DNA of 55,113 bases from Mariprofundus sp. (GTDB taxonomy: Bacteria; Pseudomonadota; Zetaproteobacteria; Mariprofundales; Mariprofundaceae). The position numbers were made by a program, and so were the translations under genes. The notes under the pieces were generated by a model. It was given only the letters and a program-made list of their open reading frames with translations. It did not search any database and was not told the DNA's origin. The stretch covers positions 1 to 55,113 of the forward strand of contig JAUZQJ010000036.1 in assembly GCA_030951045.1 (NCBI GenBank). The letters run 5' to 3'. Positions 7,990 to 16,603 of the stretch are shown one piece after another (the first letter of the stretch is position 1; every line of letters begins with the position of its first letter).

Positions 7990-8230
7990 AAAATTCCCCT
8001 CCAGAAACAGTACGAATGCATCATTCATCCATTGGTTGGAGACTATAGCCTGATTGTTTGTTGATCTGCATAGTTTATTGGGTGATGTGGAATTCGGGCT
8101 GGTCAGGCAGCTATGCAGAAATGCGGACGAGTGGGTCCCAGACCTTGATTGATTCAGTATGTTTCATATGGCCTCGATGATTCAGGGTGGCGGTAAGCTG
8201 ACAATAGAGGCTGAATTTAACCTGAACTTT

Positions 8231-8848
8231 CTAAACTGAATAAATCCGTTGCCAAACGAGTATGCGATTGTTGTTGGGCATGGGGATATCCTCAACAAAG
8301 TTGATGCCAGCGTCTGAGGCCAGTTGCTTAAGCCAGCAGATGTCGCGAATGCCACGGGTAGGATCAGTGGCGCGCAGTCTGGCATCAAAGGCGATGTTGC
8401 CCTCACTATTATGCTGACCGTTGTCTTTAAATGGCCCGTAGATGAACATAGAAGCACCCGGTCGCATCACGCTTGGAGTATTTGCGAACAGGGCAGCCAC
8501 TGCCATTTTGCTCATGATGTGCAGGGTGTTGGCGCTATAGATCAGATCAAATTGCTGCGATGGCCAGTTGTGCCTGTTACAGACATCGAGCGCCAGCGGT
8601 TGTTTTAGGTTAGTAAGTGCTGCTTCATTGATTCTGCTGGAAATGCCTGCATGTGTATCGGGTAGATCACTGGGCTGCCAGTTGATGGTCGGCAGAGCCC
8701 TGGCAAACATGACAGCGTGCTGGCCACTGCCACTACCGATTTCCAGTACTGTGGCAGAGGCGGGCAGACGCTCTTTAAGTGCCGCGAAAATATGCGGGCC
8801 GTTACGCTGGCAGGATGCGACAAAGGATTGATGCAATACTTTATTCAT
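8231..8848 (-). CDS. DUF938 SAM-dependent methyltransferase
   Basis: The 205-residue protein fits the DUF938 family (bacterial relatives of METTL26) over its whole length: PHIFAALKERLP near the start, the SAM-binding glycine loop VLEIGSGSGQHAVMFA (about residues 35-50), QPSDLPDTHAGI, SANTLHIMS (motif IV region) and the conserved YGPFKDNGQHNSEGN followed by DPTRGIRD. It is soluble. The methyl acceptor is not known for the family. The gene stands between the lipoprotein gene (same strand) and the divergent GGDEF-EAL gene. Confidence 0.85.
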   Translation of the reverse strand: MNKVLHQSFVASCQRNGPHIFAALKERLPASATVLEIGSGSGQHAVMFARALPTINWQPSDLPDTHAGISSRINEAALTNLKQPLALDVCNRHNWPSQQFDLIYSANTLHIMSKMAVAALFANTPSVMRPGASMFIYGPFKDNGQHNSEGNIAFDARLRATDPTRGIRDICWLKQLASDAGINFVEDIPMPNNNRILVWQRIYSV

Positions 8849-8992
8849 ATATTCAAATCTGTTTCCTGCTTGTGAAGCTGGTGTTGAGGTCGATATGCAT
8901 GCTTCAATGCAACCCTTTTTGCTAATCTCCGTAAAGTCCGAATGTTTTACGCCTGTGGTTTTTTACGGGCTAATACTTATTGGCGTATATGT

Positions 8993-9001
8993 TGCTATAA
9001 T
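8993..9001 (+). promoter_or_regulatory. Extended -10 promoter of the GGDEF-EAL gene
   Basis: TGCTATAAT contains a consensus TATAAT with the TGn extension. No convincing -35 box lies 16-18 bases upstream, as is usual for extended -10 promoters. It lies about 85 bases before the ATG. Confidence 0.5.
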
Positions 9002-9084
9002 AGATATTCCATGGTTATTTGAGATCGGGCATGCGAAGTAGATAAACGCAGGCAGAGAGAAATGTGGTGCATGGGAGAGGTATA

Positions 9085-10731
9085 ATGATGGCAAACAGAG
9101 AAGACCGTGCTCCAACAGCTGCTTTGATGGTGACTGATATGCAGTCCCGCGTTATTCGTGTGAATGCGGCATTTTGTGCACTGACCGGATATGCATCTGA
9201 CAATATCATGGGTTGTTCGTCATCTGTGCTGTATGTCTTGCCGGAACAGATATGTGATTTTTCCAGTGTCGAAGCTGAAGCCTTGAAAAATGAGGGTATC
9301 TGGACGGGCAACGTCAATATCAGAAAAGAGAATGGTGAGATGATGAAGGGGGTTCAGACTACTGTTTCCACCAATGATAAAGATGAAGGGTTTTCACACT
9401 ATATTCATATCATCGAAACACTCGATACATATCACCAGGGTGGTTATGATCAGAATACGCAGCTGCCCAGTCGTAATATGTTTAAAGAAATGCTATCGCA
9501 GGAACAGGCCAACGCTAAACGTAAAAAGTTTCAGTTGGGTGTACTGTTTATGGATATAGATAATTTTAAAGTAATCAATGATTCACTGGGATTTGCCAGG
9601 GGTGACCTGTTACTCGGAGAGATTGCCGATCGTTTGAAATCCCAGTTGCGTGGCAACGATCTGATCGCTTGTCTGGGGGGCAACCAGTTTGCAGTTCTAC
9701 TGCCTGATCTTGTGCATCCTGAAGATGCTAATATTGTTACCATGAAGTTGATGCATGCACTGGAAGAAGGCATTGACGTTGCCGGCAATGATGTTGTTGT
9801 TACCATCAGTACCGGTATTGTGATTTTTCCCGGCGATGGAGAAGACAGTGAAAGACTACTCAAACATGCCGAACGTTCGATGTACAAAGCCAAGGAAGAG
9901 GGTGGCAACAACTACCAGTTTTATAAAGCATCGATCCAGCATTCCGCCTCAAACCGGTTAAGTCTTGAAAGTGAAATGAGAAAAGCTATCGAGCGTGAAG
10001 AGTTTGTACTGCATTATCAGCCCCAGATTAATACGAATAATGGTCGTGTTGTAGGTATGGAAGCATTGATCCGCTGGCAACACCCTGTGCGCGGTATGGT
10101 GGCGCCGTACCATTTTATATCGGTTGCAGAAGAGACTGGTATGATTGTGCCGATTGGTGATTGGGTCTTGCTTGAAGCATGTCGCCAGAACAGAGCATGG
10201 CATGATGGCGGCTTGAAGAATTTGAAGGTGGCGGTGAATCTGTCGGCGCGTCAGTTCTCTGACAGGCACTTGCTGGAAAAAGTGGAAAATGTCCTGCAGG
10301 TCTCAGGTCTTGATGTGGAACTGCTGGAACTGGAGATTACCGAGTCTGTTATCATGAAGGATATTGAAGGTACGATTGCACTGCTGGAAAAGCTGGCTGC
10401 GATGGGGGTGACCCTCGCTATTGACGATTTTGGTACCGGATATTCATCATTGAGTTACCTGAAACGCTTCCCCATCAATAAGTTGAAGATAGATAAATCC
10501 TTTATCGATGATGTGATGACCAGTGAAGATGATGCCACCATTGCTGAGGCTATTATCGGGCTCTCGCATAATCTAAAATTGGATGTGATCTGCGAAGGTG
10601 TTGAAGATGAGGACCAATTCAATTGGTTGCAAGCGCGTTCATGCAATGAAATTCAGGGTTATTATTTCAGCAAGCCGCTACCAGCGGATGCATTTGAGGC
10701 CTTTGTAAGAGAAAGAAACGCGCTGTTTTGA
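9085..10731 (+). CDS. PAS-GGDEF-EAL protein, probable c-di-GMP phosphodiesterase with dead cyclase site
   Basis: The 548-residue cytosolic protein has an N-terminal PAS domain (about 8-110, MVTDMQSRVIRVNAAFCALTGY), a GGDEF domain (about 120-285) and an EAL domain (about 300-545). The cyclase signature is GGNQF instead of GGDEF, so synthesis of c-di-GMP is unlikely; such domains often bind GTP and regulate the EAL part. The EAL domain keeps EALIRWQHP, the NLSARQF and ITES motifs, DDFGTGYSSLSYLKRFP and ICEGVED, so hydrolysis of c-di-GMP is expected. The ATG at 9085 follows GGGAGAGG. An extended -10 promoter precedes it and a hairpin terminator follows. It may antagonise the MshEN-controlled synthase at 35.0 kb. 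Confidence 0.9.
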   Translation: MMANREDRAPTAALMVTDMQSRVIRVNAAFCALTGYASDNIMGCSSSVLYVLPEQICDFSSVEAEALKNEGIWTGNVNIRKENGEMMKGVQTTVSTNDKDEGFSHYIHIIETLDTYHQGGYDQNTQLPSRNMFKEMLSQEQANAKRKKFQLGVLFMDIDNFKVINDSLGFARGDLLLGEIADRLKSQLRGNDLIACLGGNQFAVLLPDLVHPEDANIVTMKLMHALEEGIDVAGNDVVVTISTGIVIFPGDGEDSERLLKHAERSMYKAKEEGGNNYQFYKASIQHSASNRLSLESEMRKAIEREEFVLHYQPQINTNNGRVVGMEALIRWQHPVRGMVAPYHFISVAEETGMIVPIGDWVLLEACRQNRAWHDGGLKNLKVAVNLSARQFSDRHLLEKVENVLQVSGLDVELLELEITESVIMKDIEGTIALLEKLAAMGVTLAIDDFGTGYSSLSYLKRFPINKLKIDKSFIDDVMTSEDDATIAEAIIGLSHNLKLDVICEGVEDEDQFNWLQARSCNEIQGYYFSKPLPADAFEAFVRERNALF

Positions 10732-10844
10732 TTGAGCAGGGCAGAGTGCATTCTCTTTTTGATTGGTCAGGATAAACGATGCCATTGTGTAGCAACCGCC
10801 AAATAGAAGTCATATTCGGTCGTTGCAGATTAGGCTAATATCAC

Positions 10845-10892
10845 GCTATCCAGAGGAATACAGAAAAATGAGTATCTCCCTGGATAGCTTTT
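10845..10892 (+). terminator. Long hairpin with T-run after the GGDEF-EAL gene
   Basis: GCTATCCAG begins a 17-base arm that pairs with 10872-10888 at 14 of 17 positions across a 10-base loop, followed by TTTT. It fits a rho-independent terminator for the upstream gene, though it lies 114 bases from the stop and only 60 bases before the next gene, so it could also be a leader hairpin. Confidence 0.5.
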
Positions 10893-10951
10893 CGGTTGAG
10901 GTGATGAGATGGTAATCGTACATTTAAATATTGAAGACAGGCTGTTGATGC

Positions 10952-13543
10952 ATGTCTGAGCCGGTAACTACGTCTGTGGAGAAAGGTTCGGGCAGGGTTA
11001 AAATGTCTCTTGTACGGCGCTTTTTTATGATATTCGCTTGTATCCTATCATTGATGCTGCTCTCTCTCTGGGGATTGCCCACAGCTATGGAGTATGCTGC
11101 AGCATCATGGTTGCAAAAACATGGCGTAAAAGATGCCGCCATTGAAAATATTGATCTCAACCTGTTTCGGGGCACATGCTCTATTGAGGGTTTGAGGGCA
11201 GGAGAGGGACTGAACGTCGGGCATTTCTCAATGCAGATTGATTGGCAGGCCTTATTGAATCATGTTGTGCATATTCGCGCTCTACAGGTCAATAAAGTTG
11301 CAATAGATCTTACTCAGAAAACTGAGACATGGCAGTTGGCAGATATTCAAATACCGGAATCCGAAGTGGACGTTGAACAGAACGTGGCCGAAGATAATAG
11401 TGATAAACCATGGCTGATTATTATCGATGATCTGGTGTTGTCCGAATTGGACCTGCGGGTTACCGCCAATGACTTTTCCCTGGATCTTCCGGTCAAATCA
11501 TTAAAATTGTCACTCTCAGGCCTTCACGATAACCAGCAGAAGATAGTGCATGATATTGAACTGGGGCCGACTACGTTTTCCGGTTTTAAATATAAAGTGA
11601 ATTATCAGCATCTTAACAGTACCGGAGAAACCTCCTTATCACTGCTTTCCAGTGATCTGTTGCAGTCTATGCAGAGCCGTAAGCTGGCTCTTGATCTGGC
11701 TGAACTTAAGGTGGCCAATGATACGGATAAAGCGTTGCTATCGCTGCTGTCGTTGCAGCTTGCTGATGTGGACGTACGAGGCGGAAAACAGTTTATTGTT
11801 GGGTCCGTTGATATGCATGAGGTTCATGTTGACAAGGCGCTAACCGGCAACGGTGCAGTTGCGCTCGATCGTCTGCATGCAGAGAAAATCGATGTGGATA
11901 TGACTGGGACTGTTGACCTCTCCACGTTGAAATTGGATGCGCTCTCGGCCGATGGTTTTGCCGGTGATGATCACTTGCGGGTGAAACAGCTTGCGTTGAG
12001 CGGATTTGCACGCGCCGCCGACGAAACACTCTCCCTGGGTAGTTTGGAGCTTCAGAACAGTGAATTTAAACAGGGTAAACAGTCACTGGGTAGTATTGGT
12101 CATACAACACTTGAACGTTTCTCGATGCGTGGAGTGGATACAGGTGCATTTAAGCTATTGAAACTGGATGCAGTGCAGCTTCCATCCAATGCACAGGGGA
12201 ATCTTGGCACCATAGGTAGTATTCAGGCTGATACGGTGATGCTTGATCACAACGGACTCTATCGTGCTAAGCAGCTGAGATTTGATGATGTGAACACTAC
12301 AATCGTGATACAGAAAGATGGAACGTTAGCAGTGCTGGATGCTATATCCAAATCGCAGCTTGCCAGTACTGCAAAACCAAGCACTGCAAAAGGATCTAAA
12401 AAACGATCCGCATCCAGTGCCGGCAAAGCAGGAAAAGAATTGGATTCAGTGGTCGTGAAAAAAGAGCCTGCTAAAGAGCCCGTTGTGATGATTGACGAAT
12501 TTATTATCTCTGCAGGCAGCCATATCGCATTGCATGATCTGTCGGTGGTGCCTGCATTGAATACGGAGATGCGTGTTCAACATTTTCGTTTTGCTCCGTT
12601 GGATAGTTCAGGCAAACAAGCCGGACAGCTTGATATGCAGATGCAGATGGGTAAATCCGGTGCTTTGAAGGTGAAAGGCGAGCTTTTACCTGCGGCAGGA
12701 GATGCTTTACGAACGGATTTAAATGTGGAACTGAAAAATTATGATCTTGCGCGTCTGTCCGGTTATATCGAAACTGATTTTGGTAAGTCGATTAAAACAG
12801 GGCAGTTTAATCTGAACAGTTCGATGAAAATCGCTAAGGGTAGCCTGGATGCGAAGAACAGGGTGTTGATTCGCCAGCTGGAATTGGGTGATTCCAAACA
12901 GCCGGGTAAGCCCGACATGAAGCTGGGCATGCCTGTCGGGGCAGCGCTGAATATGTTGAGAGATGGTCGTGGTGATATTGACCTTGAAGTGCCAGTCAGT
13001 GGTAAATTGGATGATCCTGATATTAGCCTGAACGCTATTATCAATAAAGCACTGCTTTCTTCGTTAAGTACAGGTGCGATGACCTATGCAACGCTGATAC
13101 TGCAACCTTATGGAAGCATCATTCTTGCCGCTGATCTGGCCAGCGATCTGATTGCCGAGGCCGTTAAACCGAAACTGACACCGGTGATTTTTGAGGAGTT
13201 ACAAACCACGTTGAATCCGGACATGCAGGATTACGTCACCAAAATTGCAGCCTTGTTAATCAAGAGTGATGAGTTTCGTCTGCAGATTTGTGGTGTGGCA
13301 ACACGCATTGAAGGTGAACCTGTACCCAGACCACCGGCCGTGAAGGGTGAAGCTATTAAGGCGAATCCACCGCAAGCTAAAACGGATGCCGCCTTGCTTC
13401 ATGTTGGGCAGTTACGTTCAGATGCAGTCATGAGTGCATTGCAGGCAAAGGGCGTGACAACGGATCGACTGTTTACCTGTCGAAGCAATATTGACGAGGC
13501 CAAGCTTCAAGCTCAGCCCAGAGTGGAATTGATATTAAATTGA
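10952..13543 (+). CDS. DUF748/AsmA-like envelope protein
   Basis: The 863-residue protein has an N-terminal membrane anchor (about residues 24-45) and then a long periplasmic part of repeating beta-strand pattern (leucine-rich alternation such as LSELDLRVTANDFSLDLP) typical of DUF748 and AsmA-like proteins of the bridge-like lipid transfer superfamily. A Lys/Ser/Ala-rich linker interrupts it (about 475-500, KGSKKRSASSAGKAGK). The C-terminal region, with NAIINKALLSSL and the hydrophobic stretch after it, is the characteristic DUF748 end. These proteins are linked to outer-membrane lipid homeostasis and assembly. The ATG at 10952 lacks a clear ribosome-binding site; M18 of the frame is an alternative start. 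It seems monocistronic. Confidence 0.8.
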   Translation: MSEPVTTSVEKGSGRVKMSLVRRFFMIFACILSLMLLSLWGLPTAMEYAAASWLQKHGVKDAAIENIDLNLFRGTCSIEGLRAGEGLNVGHFSMQIDWQALLNHVVHIRALQVNKVAIDLTQKTETWQLADIQIPESEVDVEQNVAEDNSDKPWLIIIDDLVLSELDLRVTANDFSLDLPVKSLKLSLSGLHDNQQKIVHDIELGPTTFSGFKYKVNYQHLNSTGETSLSLLSSDLLQSMQSRKLALDLAELKVANDTDKALLSLLSLQLADVDVRGGKQFIVGSVDMHEVHVDKALTGNGAVALDRLHAEKIDVDMTGTVDLSTLKLDALSADGFAGDDHLRVKQLALSGFARAADETLSLGSLELQNSEFKQGKQSLGSIGHTTLERFSMRGVDTGAFKLLKLDAVQLPSNAQGNLGTIGSIQADTVMLDHNGLYRAKQLRFDDVNTTIVIQKDGTLAVLDAISKSQLASTAKPSTAKGSKKRSASSAGKAGKELDSVVVKKEPAKEPVVMIDEFIISAGSHIALHDLSVVPALNTEMRVQHFRFAPLDSSGKQAGQLDMQMQMGKSGALKVKGELLPAAGDALRTDLNVELKNYDLARLSGYIETDFGKSIKTGQFNLNSSMKIAKGSLDAKNRVLIRQLELGDSKQPGKPDMKLGMPVGAALNMLRDGRGDIDLEVPVSGKLDDPDISLNAIINKALLSSLSTGAMTYATLILQPYGSIILAADLASDLIAEAVKPKLTPVIFEELQTTLNPDMQDYVTKIAALLIKSDEFRLQICGVATRIEGEPVPRPPAVKGEAIKANPPQAKTDAALLHVGQLRSDAVMSALQAKGVTTDRLFTCRSNIDEAKLQAQPRVELILN

Positions 13544-13566
13544 TCATGAACTGAAACTGGATTGAT

Positions 13567-13878
13567 TCAATCCACAGTCGGTAAATACAACGCTTCTAGT
13601 ATCAGTTTGGAGAGGAAGTGGTTGCCGTGTTTGTTCAGGTGAACACCGTCAGATGTGAGTATGCCTGTTGCCGCATTATGTTTGTTATGTGTGCTGAGAT
13701 AGGTCATGAATGACAACCTTAGATCAAGCAGTTGTGAACCGGTCTCATGGGCGATATCTCTGCTTATTTGCGCATAGTGATCAAGCATGTTGTCGTAGCC
13801 CGGGCTGTCGAGAGAGCTATAGCCACCCACTATGGGGAAAACCGGCCATTCATAATGGTGAAAAATTGACTCGTGATG
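13567..13878 (-). pseudogene. SGNH/GDSL hydrolase, C-terminal remnant
   Basis: The frame is open from 13878 and encodes about 100 residues that look like the last third of an SGNH hydrolase: VFPIVGGYSSLDSPGYD, a helix DHYAQISRDIA, and TSDGVHLNKHGNHFLSK, which carries the Asp and His of the catalytic triad. The N-terminal block with the nucleophile Ser (GDS) is absent, and a TAA stop lies directly upstream (13881-13879). An internal GTG gives an 87-residue frame without a ribosome-binding site. It is convergent with the DUF748 gene. A dead fragment is the simplest reading. Confidence 0.65.
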
Positions 13879-13975
13879 TTATGGTGTGACTGTGATATTT
13901 TGGCCTACTTAGGTTGTTCAATATTAAAAGGTAAACTAACTAATGCTCCTAGATTTTCTAACCTCTTGAGGTGAA

Positions 13976-14012
13976 TGAAAGGAGGGACAATAGTGCCATC
14001 CTTTCATTTTTC
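13976..14012 (+). promoter_or_regulatory. Leader hairpin with T-run before the metal-uptake operon
   Basis: TGAAAGGAGGG (13976-13986) pairs with CCATCCTTTCA (13996-14006), 10 of 11 positions, and is followed by TTTTT. Placed about 65 bases before the first gene of the operon, it has the form of a terminator or attenuator. A 17-codon frame (13975-14028, start ATG after GAGGTGA) overlaps it. Confidence 0.4.
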
Positions 14013-14075
14013 AGCTCTGCTTTATTAATATGAATAAAAGATTCTGTTTTTCCTATATATGGTTAGGTTGCGCCG

Positions 14076-14393
14076 ATGAAATGGTTTGGAGATAGCTTGC
14101 GCAGTTTAAGTACCATGCGCCGTTTGCAGTGGATCTGTTCCATGCTGGCTGTTGTCGGTTGTCTTTACGCTGTTGCGAGCATCCATAGCCATGATGATGG
14201 TATTCATGCGCTCGGTGGATCCTGTATCAGCTGCAGTCTTGAAGATGTCGCGGCACACGGTGCAGCGGCCTCCGTGGTATTTGATCCCACAGCAAACCTA
14301 TCCCATATCGAACCGGCAATTTCTCAAGCTGCTGCCTATGTAGCCGTTGCGAGCATTTCAGCCCTTATTCGCGCGCCTCCCGTTTTCTCCTGA
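14076..14393 (+). CDS. Small His/Cys-rich membrane-associated protein (DUF2946/CopL-like)
   Basis: The 105-residue protein has an N-terminal hydrophobic segment (about 17-36, QWICSMLAVVGCLYAVASI) followed at once by HSHDDGIHALGGSCISC, a cluster of three His and a CxxC that can bind a metal, then a weaker hydrophobic C-terminal stretch (about 85-100) ending APPVF. This layout is typical of DUF2946 and CopL-like small proteins that accompany metal transport genes. It is the first gene of a run with an outer-membrane protein, a ZnuA-like and a ZnuB-like protein, which suggests a metal-sensing or metal-handling role. The metal itself is not determined. Confidence 0.6.
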   Translation: MKWFGDSLRSLSTMRRLQWICSMLAVVGCLYAVASIHSHDDGIHALGGSCISCSLEDVAAHGAAASVVFDPTANLSHIEPAISQAAAYVAVASISALIRAPPVFS

Positions 14394-14445
14394 TTTGACT
14401 CGGTGCCTATGGGCACAACAAACAAACATAATCAGGAGATGAATA

Positions 14446-15702
14446 ATGAGATATGCACAACTGTGCATCATGCTTGCCGTGGTCCTTTGGGGGCCTGGTA
14501 GTGCATATGCTGCAAGTGAAATTGAAGAGCTGAAAATTCAGCTTCAGCAGATGATGAAGCGCATTGAACAATTAGAACAAGCAGCTGCAACGAAAGCGTC
14601 CGCAGAAAGCCACATTAAAGTGGCTGCGAACCCTGTTGAAAAAGCAAAAGAACCTGAAACTCCAACCCGTAAGGTAGTGCGTGCTGCTATTGGTGAGAAC
14701 AGTGGTAATCCATCGCTTTCGCTTGTTGGAACCTTTACCGGGCAACGCATTCGCGGCAGTGGTGGTGTGAGAAGCAGTAGCTTCCTGCCGCTATCCGAAG
14801 CTGAAATTGTCTTTGGCGCCAATATTGATCCGCATGCGCGGCTCGATGTCACTGTCACCGGAGCTAATGGTACAATGGCCGTTGAGGAGGGTTTTATTAC
14901 AGCCAATCTGCCATGGGGATTAAATCTGCGAGCTGGTCGTAAGTTTTTGCCGGTGGGCATGGTCAATGAAAAACATCCGCATGCGCTGATATATGCAGAT
15001 CGCCCTAATGGTCTGGTCAATATGTTCGGGCCGGAGATCTTTGTTGGTGATGGGGTATTGATTGATCGGCCGTTTTTTGTAGGGGATTCGGTGCAGACGT
15101 TGACTACCGGTTTCTTTAGCACCCAAAACGATGTGGCTTTTGATCCAACCGGCACCAGCCAGTATGCGGGTATAGCGCGCTGGAGTGGACTCTGGGATCT
15201 GAGTGATGCTGCAACATTCGACCTTGGCGCAAACTATCTGCAGGGTAAAAATGGTATTGCTACAAGTCATTCTTTGACTCGCATTGCTGGTGTCCACGCT
15301 GCACTTAAATATCAGAGCCTTTCGCAAGCGGGATTCAATCTGGGAGGTGAGTGGCTGCGTCGCTGGAAGCAGATGGGAGCAGGGGTAACAACAGCGGTGA
15401 ACGACAGCAGTTATCTGCTTGCAACAGCTACACTTGATCGGAATTGGAAACTCTTTTCCCGTTTTGATTACTCTCGACAATATGATAAGGCAACACCGCT
15501 CAGGTTAACCGAGCGGGCGTTCTCTGCAGGTCTAGTCTGGAATATCAGTGAATTTCAGGGCATTACCCTGCAATACAAACATACCCGCAACGCTTTAACA
15601 GCAGTTGCCACCGATCTGGGCATTGCAGCTGGTGGTCGTGCCAATGCCTGGTATTTGCGCTGGGTTGTAGCCATCGGTCCGCATCGTGCACACCAATACT
15701 AA
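14446..15702 (+). CDS. Outer-membrane beta-barrel protein with N-terminal coiled coil, metal-operon associated
   Basis: The 418-residue protein starts after AGGAGATGAATA, with a signal peptide cleaved near AYA-ASE (residue 22-23), then a coiled coil (about 25-50, EIEELKIQLQQMMKRIEQLE). From about residue 85 the sequence is built of alternating amphipathic strands rich in Gly and aromatic residues, with a final strand ending WVVAIGPHRAHQY, consistent with a porin-like barrel. Coiled coil plus barrel is common to trimeric phosphate- or metal-selective porins. It lies directly upstream of the ZnuA-like gene, so it may bring the same metal across the outer membrane. I do not recognise a precise family. 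Confidence 0.65.
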   Translation: MRYAQLCIMLAVVLWGPGSAYAASEIEELKIQLQQMMKRIEQLEQAAATKASAESHIKVAANPVEKAKEPETPTRKVVRAAIGENSGNPSLSLVGTFTGQRIRGSGGVRSSSFLPLSEAEIVFGANIDPHARLDVTVTGANGTMAVEEGFITANLPWGLNLRAGRKFLPVGMVNEKHPHALIYADRPNGLVNMFGPEIFVGDGVLIDRPFFVGDSVQTLTTGFFSTQNDVAFDPTGTSQYAGIARWSGLWDLSDAATFDLGANYLQGKNGIATSHSLTRIAGVHAALKYQSLSQAGFNLGGEWLRRWKQMGAGVTTAVNDSSYLLATATLDRNWKLFSRFDYSRQYDKATPLRLTERAFSAGLVWNISEFQGITLQYKHTRNALTAVATDLGIAAGGRANAWYLRWVVAIGPHRAHQY

Positions 15703-15712
15703 GGAGAGTTCT

Positions 15713-16603
15713 ATGAATAAATTTAAATATATCATGTTAACCATGCTGCTTCTGCTTCCCGTAGTTGCAGATGCAGAGCCATATATTGTCGCCACACTGC
15801 CTGCACTGGGTCAAATCGCTGCGGCAGTGGCTGGAGAGGATGGAAAGGTTAAAGTGTTGTCAAGGGTGGGGCAGGATCCTCACTTTGTACTGCCTAAACC
15901 AACACTTGCCCGTCACCTTGCCAAAGCGGATCTGTTGGTTACAGCAGGGCTGGCACTGGAGGGGGGCTGGTTACCACCACTGATTGCGCTTTCTCGCAAC
16001 AATAGGATTCGTCCCGGGCAAGCAGGTTATTTTGCCGGTGCTGATGCGATTGAAGTGCTAGGCGTGATGGACAAGGTGGATCGGTCGATGGGTGATGTGC
16101 ACTCTGAAGGCAATCCGCATTGGTGGCTGGATCCGCTCAGAGCAGCGGTGGTGGCCTCCGTTATTGCTGAACGACTGGCAAAGATCGACCCGGATCATGC
16201 CGCAGCTTATCATCAGCGAGCAGCGGCTTTTGGCGAGCGCTTGCAGGCATTGGTGAACATCTGGAAACCAAGATTGGCAGGGGCAACTTCGGTAGTCAGT
16301 TATCACGACTCTTACCTCTATTTCAGTCAACGCTTTGGCATTCCCGTTGTCGGTTTTATTGAACCCAAACCGGGTGTTGAAGCTTCGACACGTCATCTTG
16401 ATACCCTGTTAACCGTGATTGCCCGTGAGCATGTCGGCCAGATCTGGGTGGAGCCATATCATATGGGGCGTATTGTTAAGCGGGTAGCATCGCTCTCCGG
16501 CGCTGAACTGGTGAACATGCCGGATGCGGTGGCTGGTGAGGGCGCTGATGGTTATCTGTCCATGATAGAGTCGCTGCTTAAAGGCGCTGGAGCAGGGCGT
16601 TGA
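15713..16603 (+). CDS. znuA: ZnuA-like metal ABC transporter substrate-binding protein
   Basis: The start at 15713 follows AAGGAGAG and gives a signal peptide cleaved near ADA-EPY (residue 19-20). The 296-residue cluster A-I (TroA/ZnuA) protein has the expected metal ligands: QDPHFVLP (first His), GNPHWWLDP (second His) and SYHDSYLYF (third His), with a Glu-rich site near GFIEPKPGVEAS. The His-rich loop of classical ZnuA is reduced to MGDVHSEGNPH. It would capture zinc (or manganese) in the periplasm and pass it to the permease that follows; their genes overlap by four bases. The preceding outer-membrane protein gene ends only 11 bases upstream. Metal choice cannot be read safely. Confidence 0.85.
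   Translation: MNKFKYIMLTMLLLLPVVADAEPYIVATLPALGQIAAAVAGEDGKVKVLSRVGQDPHFVLPKPTLARHLAKADLLVTAGLALEGGWLPPLIALSRNNRIRPGQAGYFAGADAIEVLGVMDKVDRSMGDVHSEGNPHWWLDPLRAAVVASVIAERLAKIDPDHAAAYHQRAAAFGERLQALVNIWKPRLAGATSVVSYHDSYLYFSQRFGIPVVGFIEPKPGVEASTRHLDTLLTVIAREHVGQIWVEPYHMGRIVKRVASLSGAELVNMPDAVAGEGADGYLSMIESLLKGAGAGR

Noticed and set aside
10863-10920. 15-codon frame before the DUF748 gene
   Set aside because: It lies inside the hairpin region, has no ribosome-binding site and no recognisable features.
11652-11843. Small frames inside the DUF748 gene and many others antisense to large genes
   Set aside because: They lack ribosome-binding sites and family features and follow the codon pattern of the real gene on the other frame.
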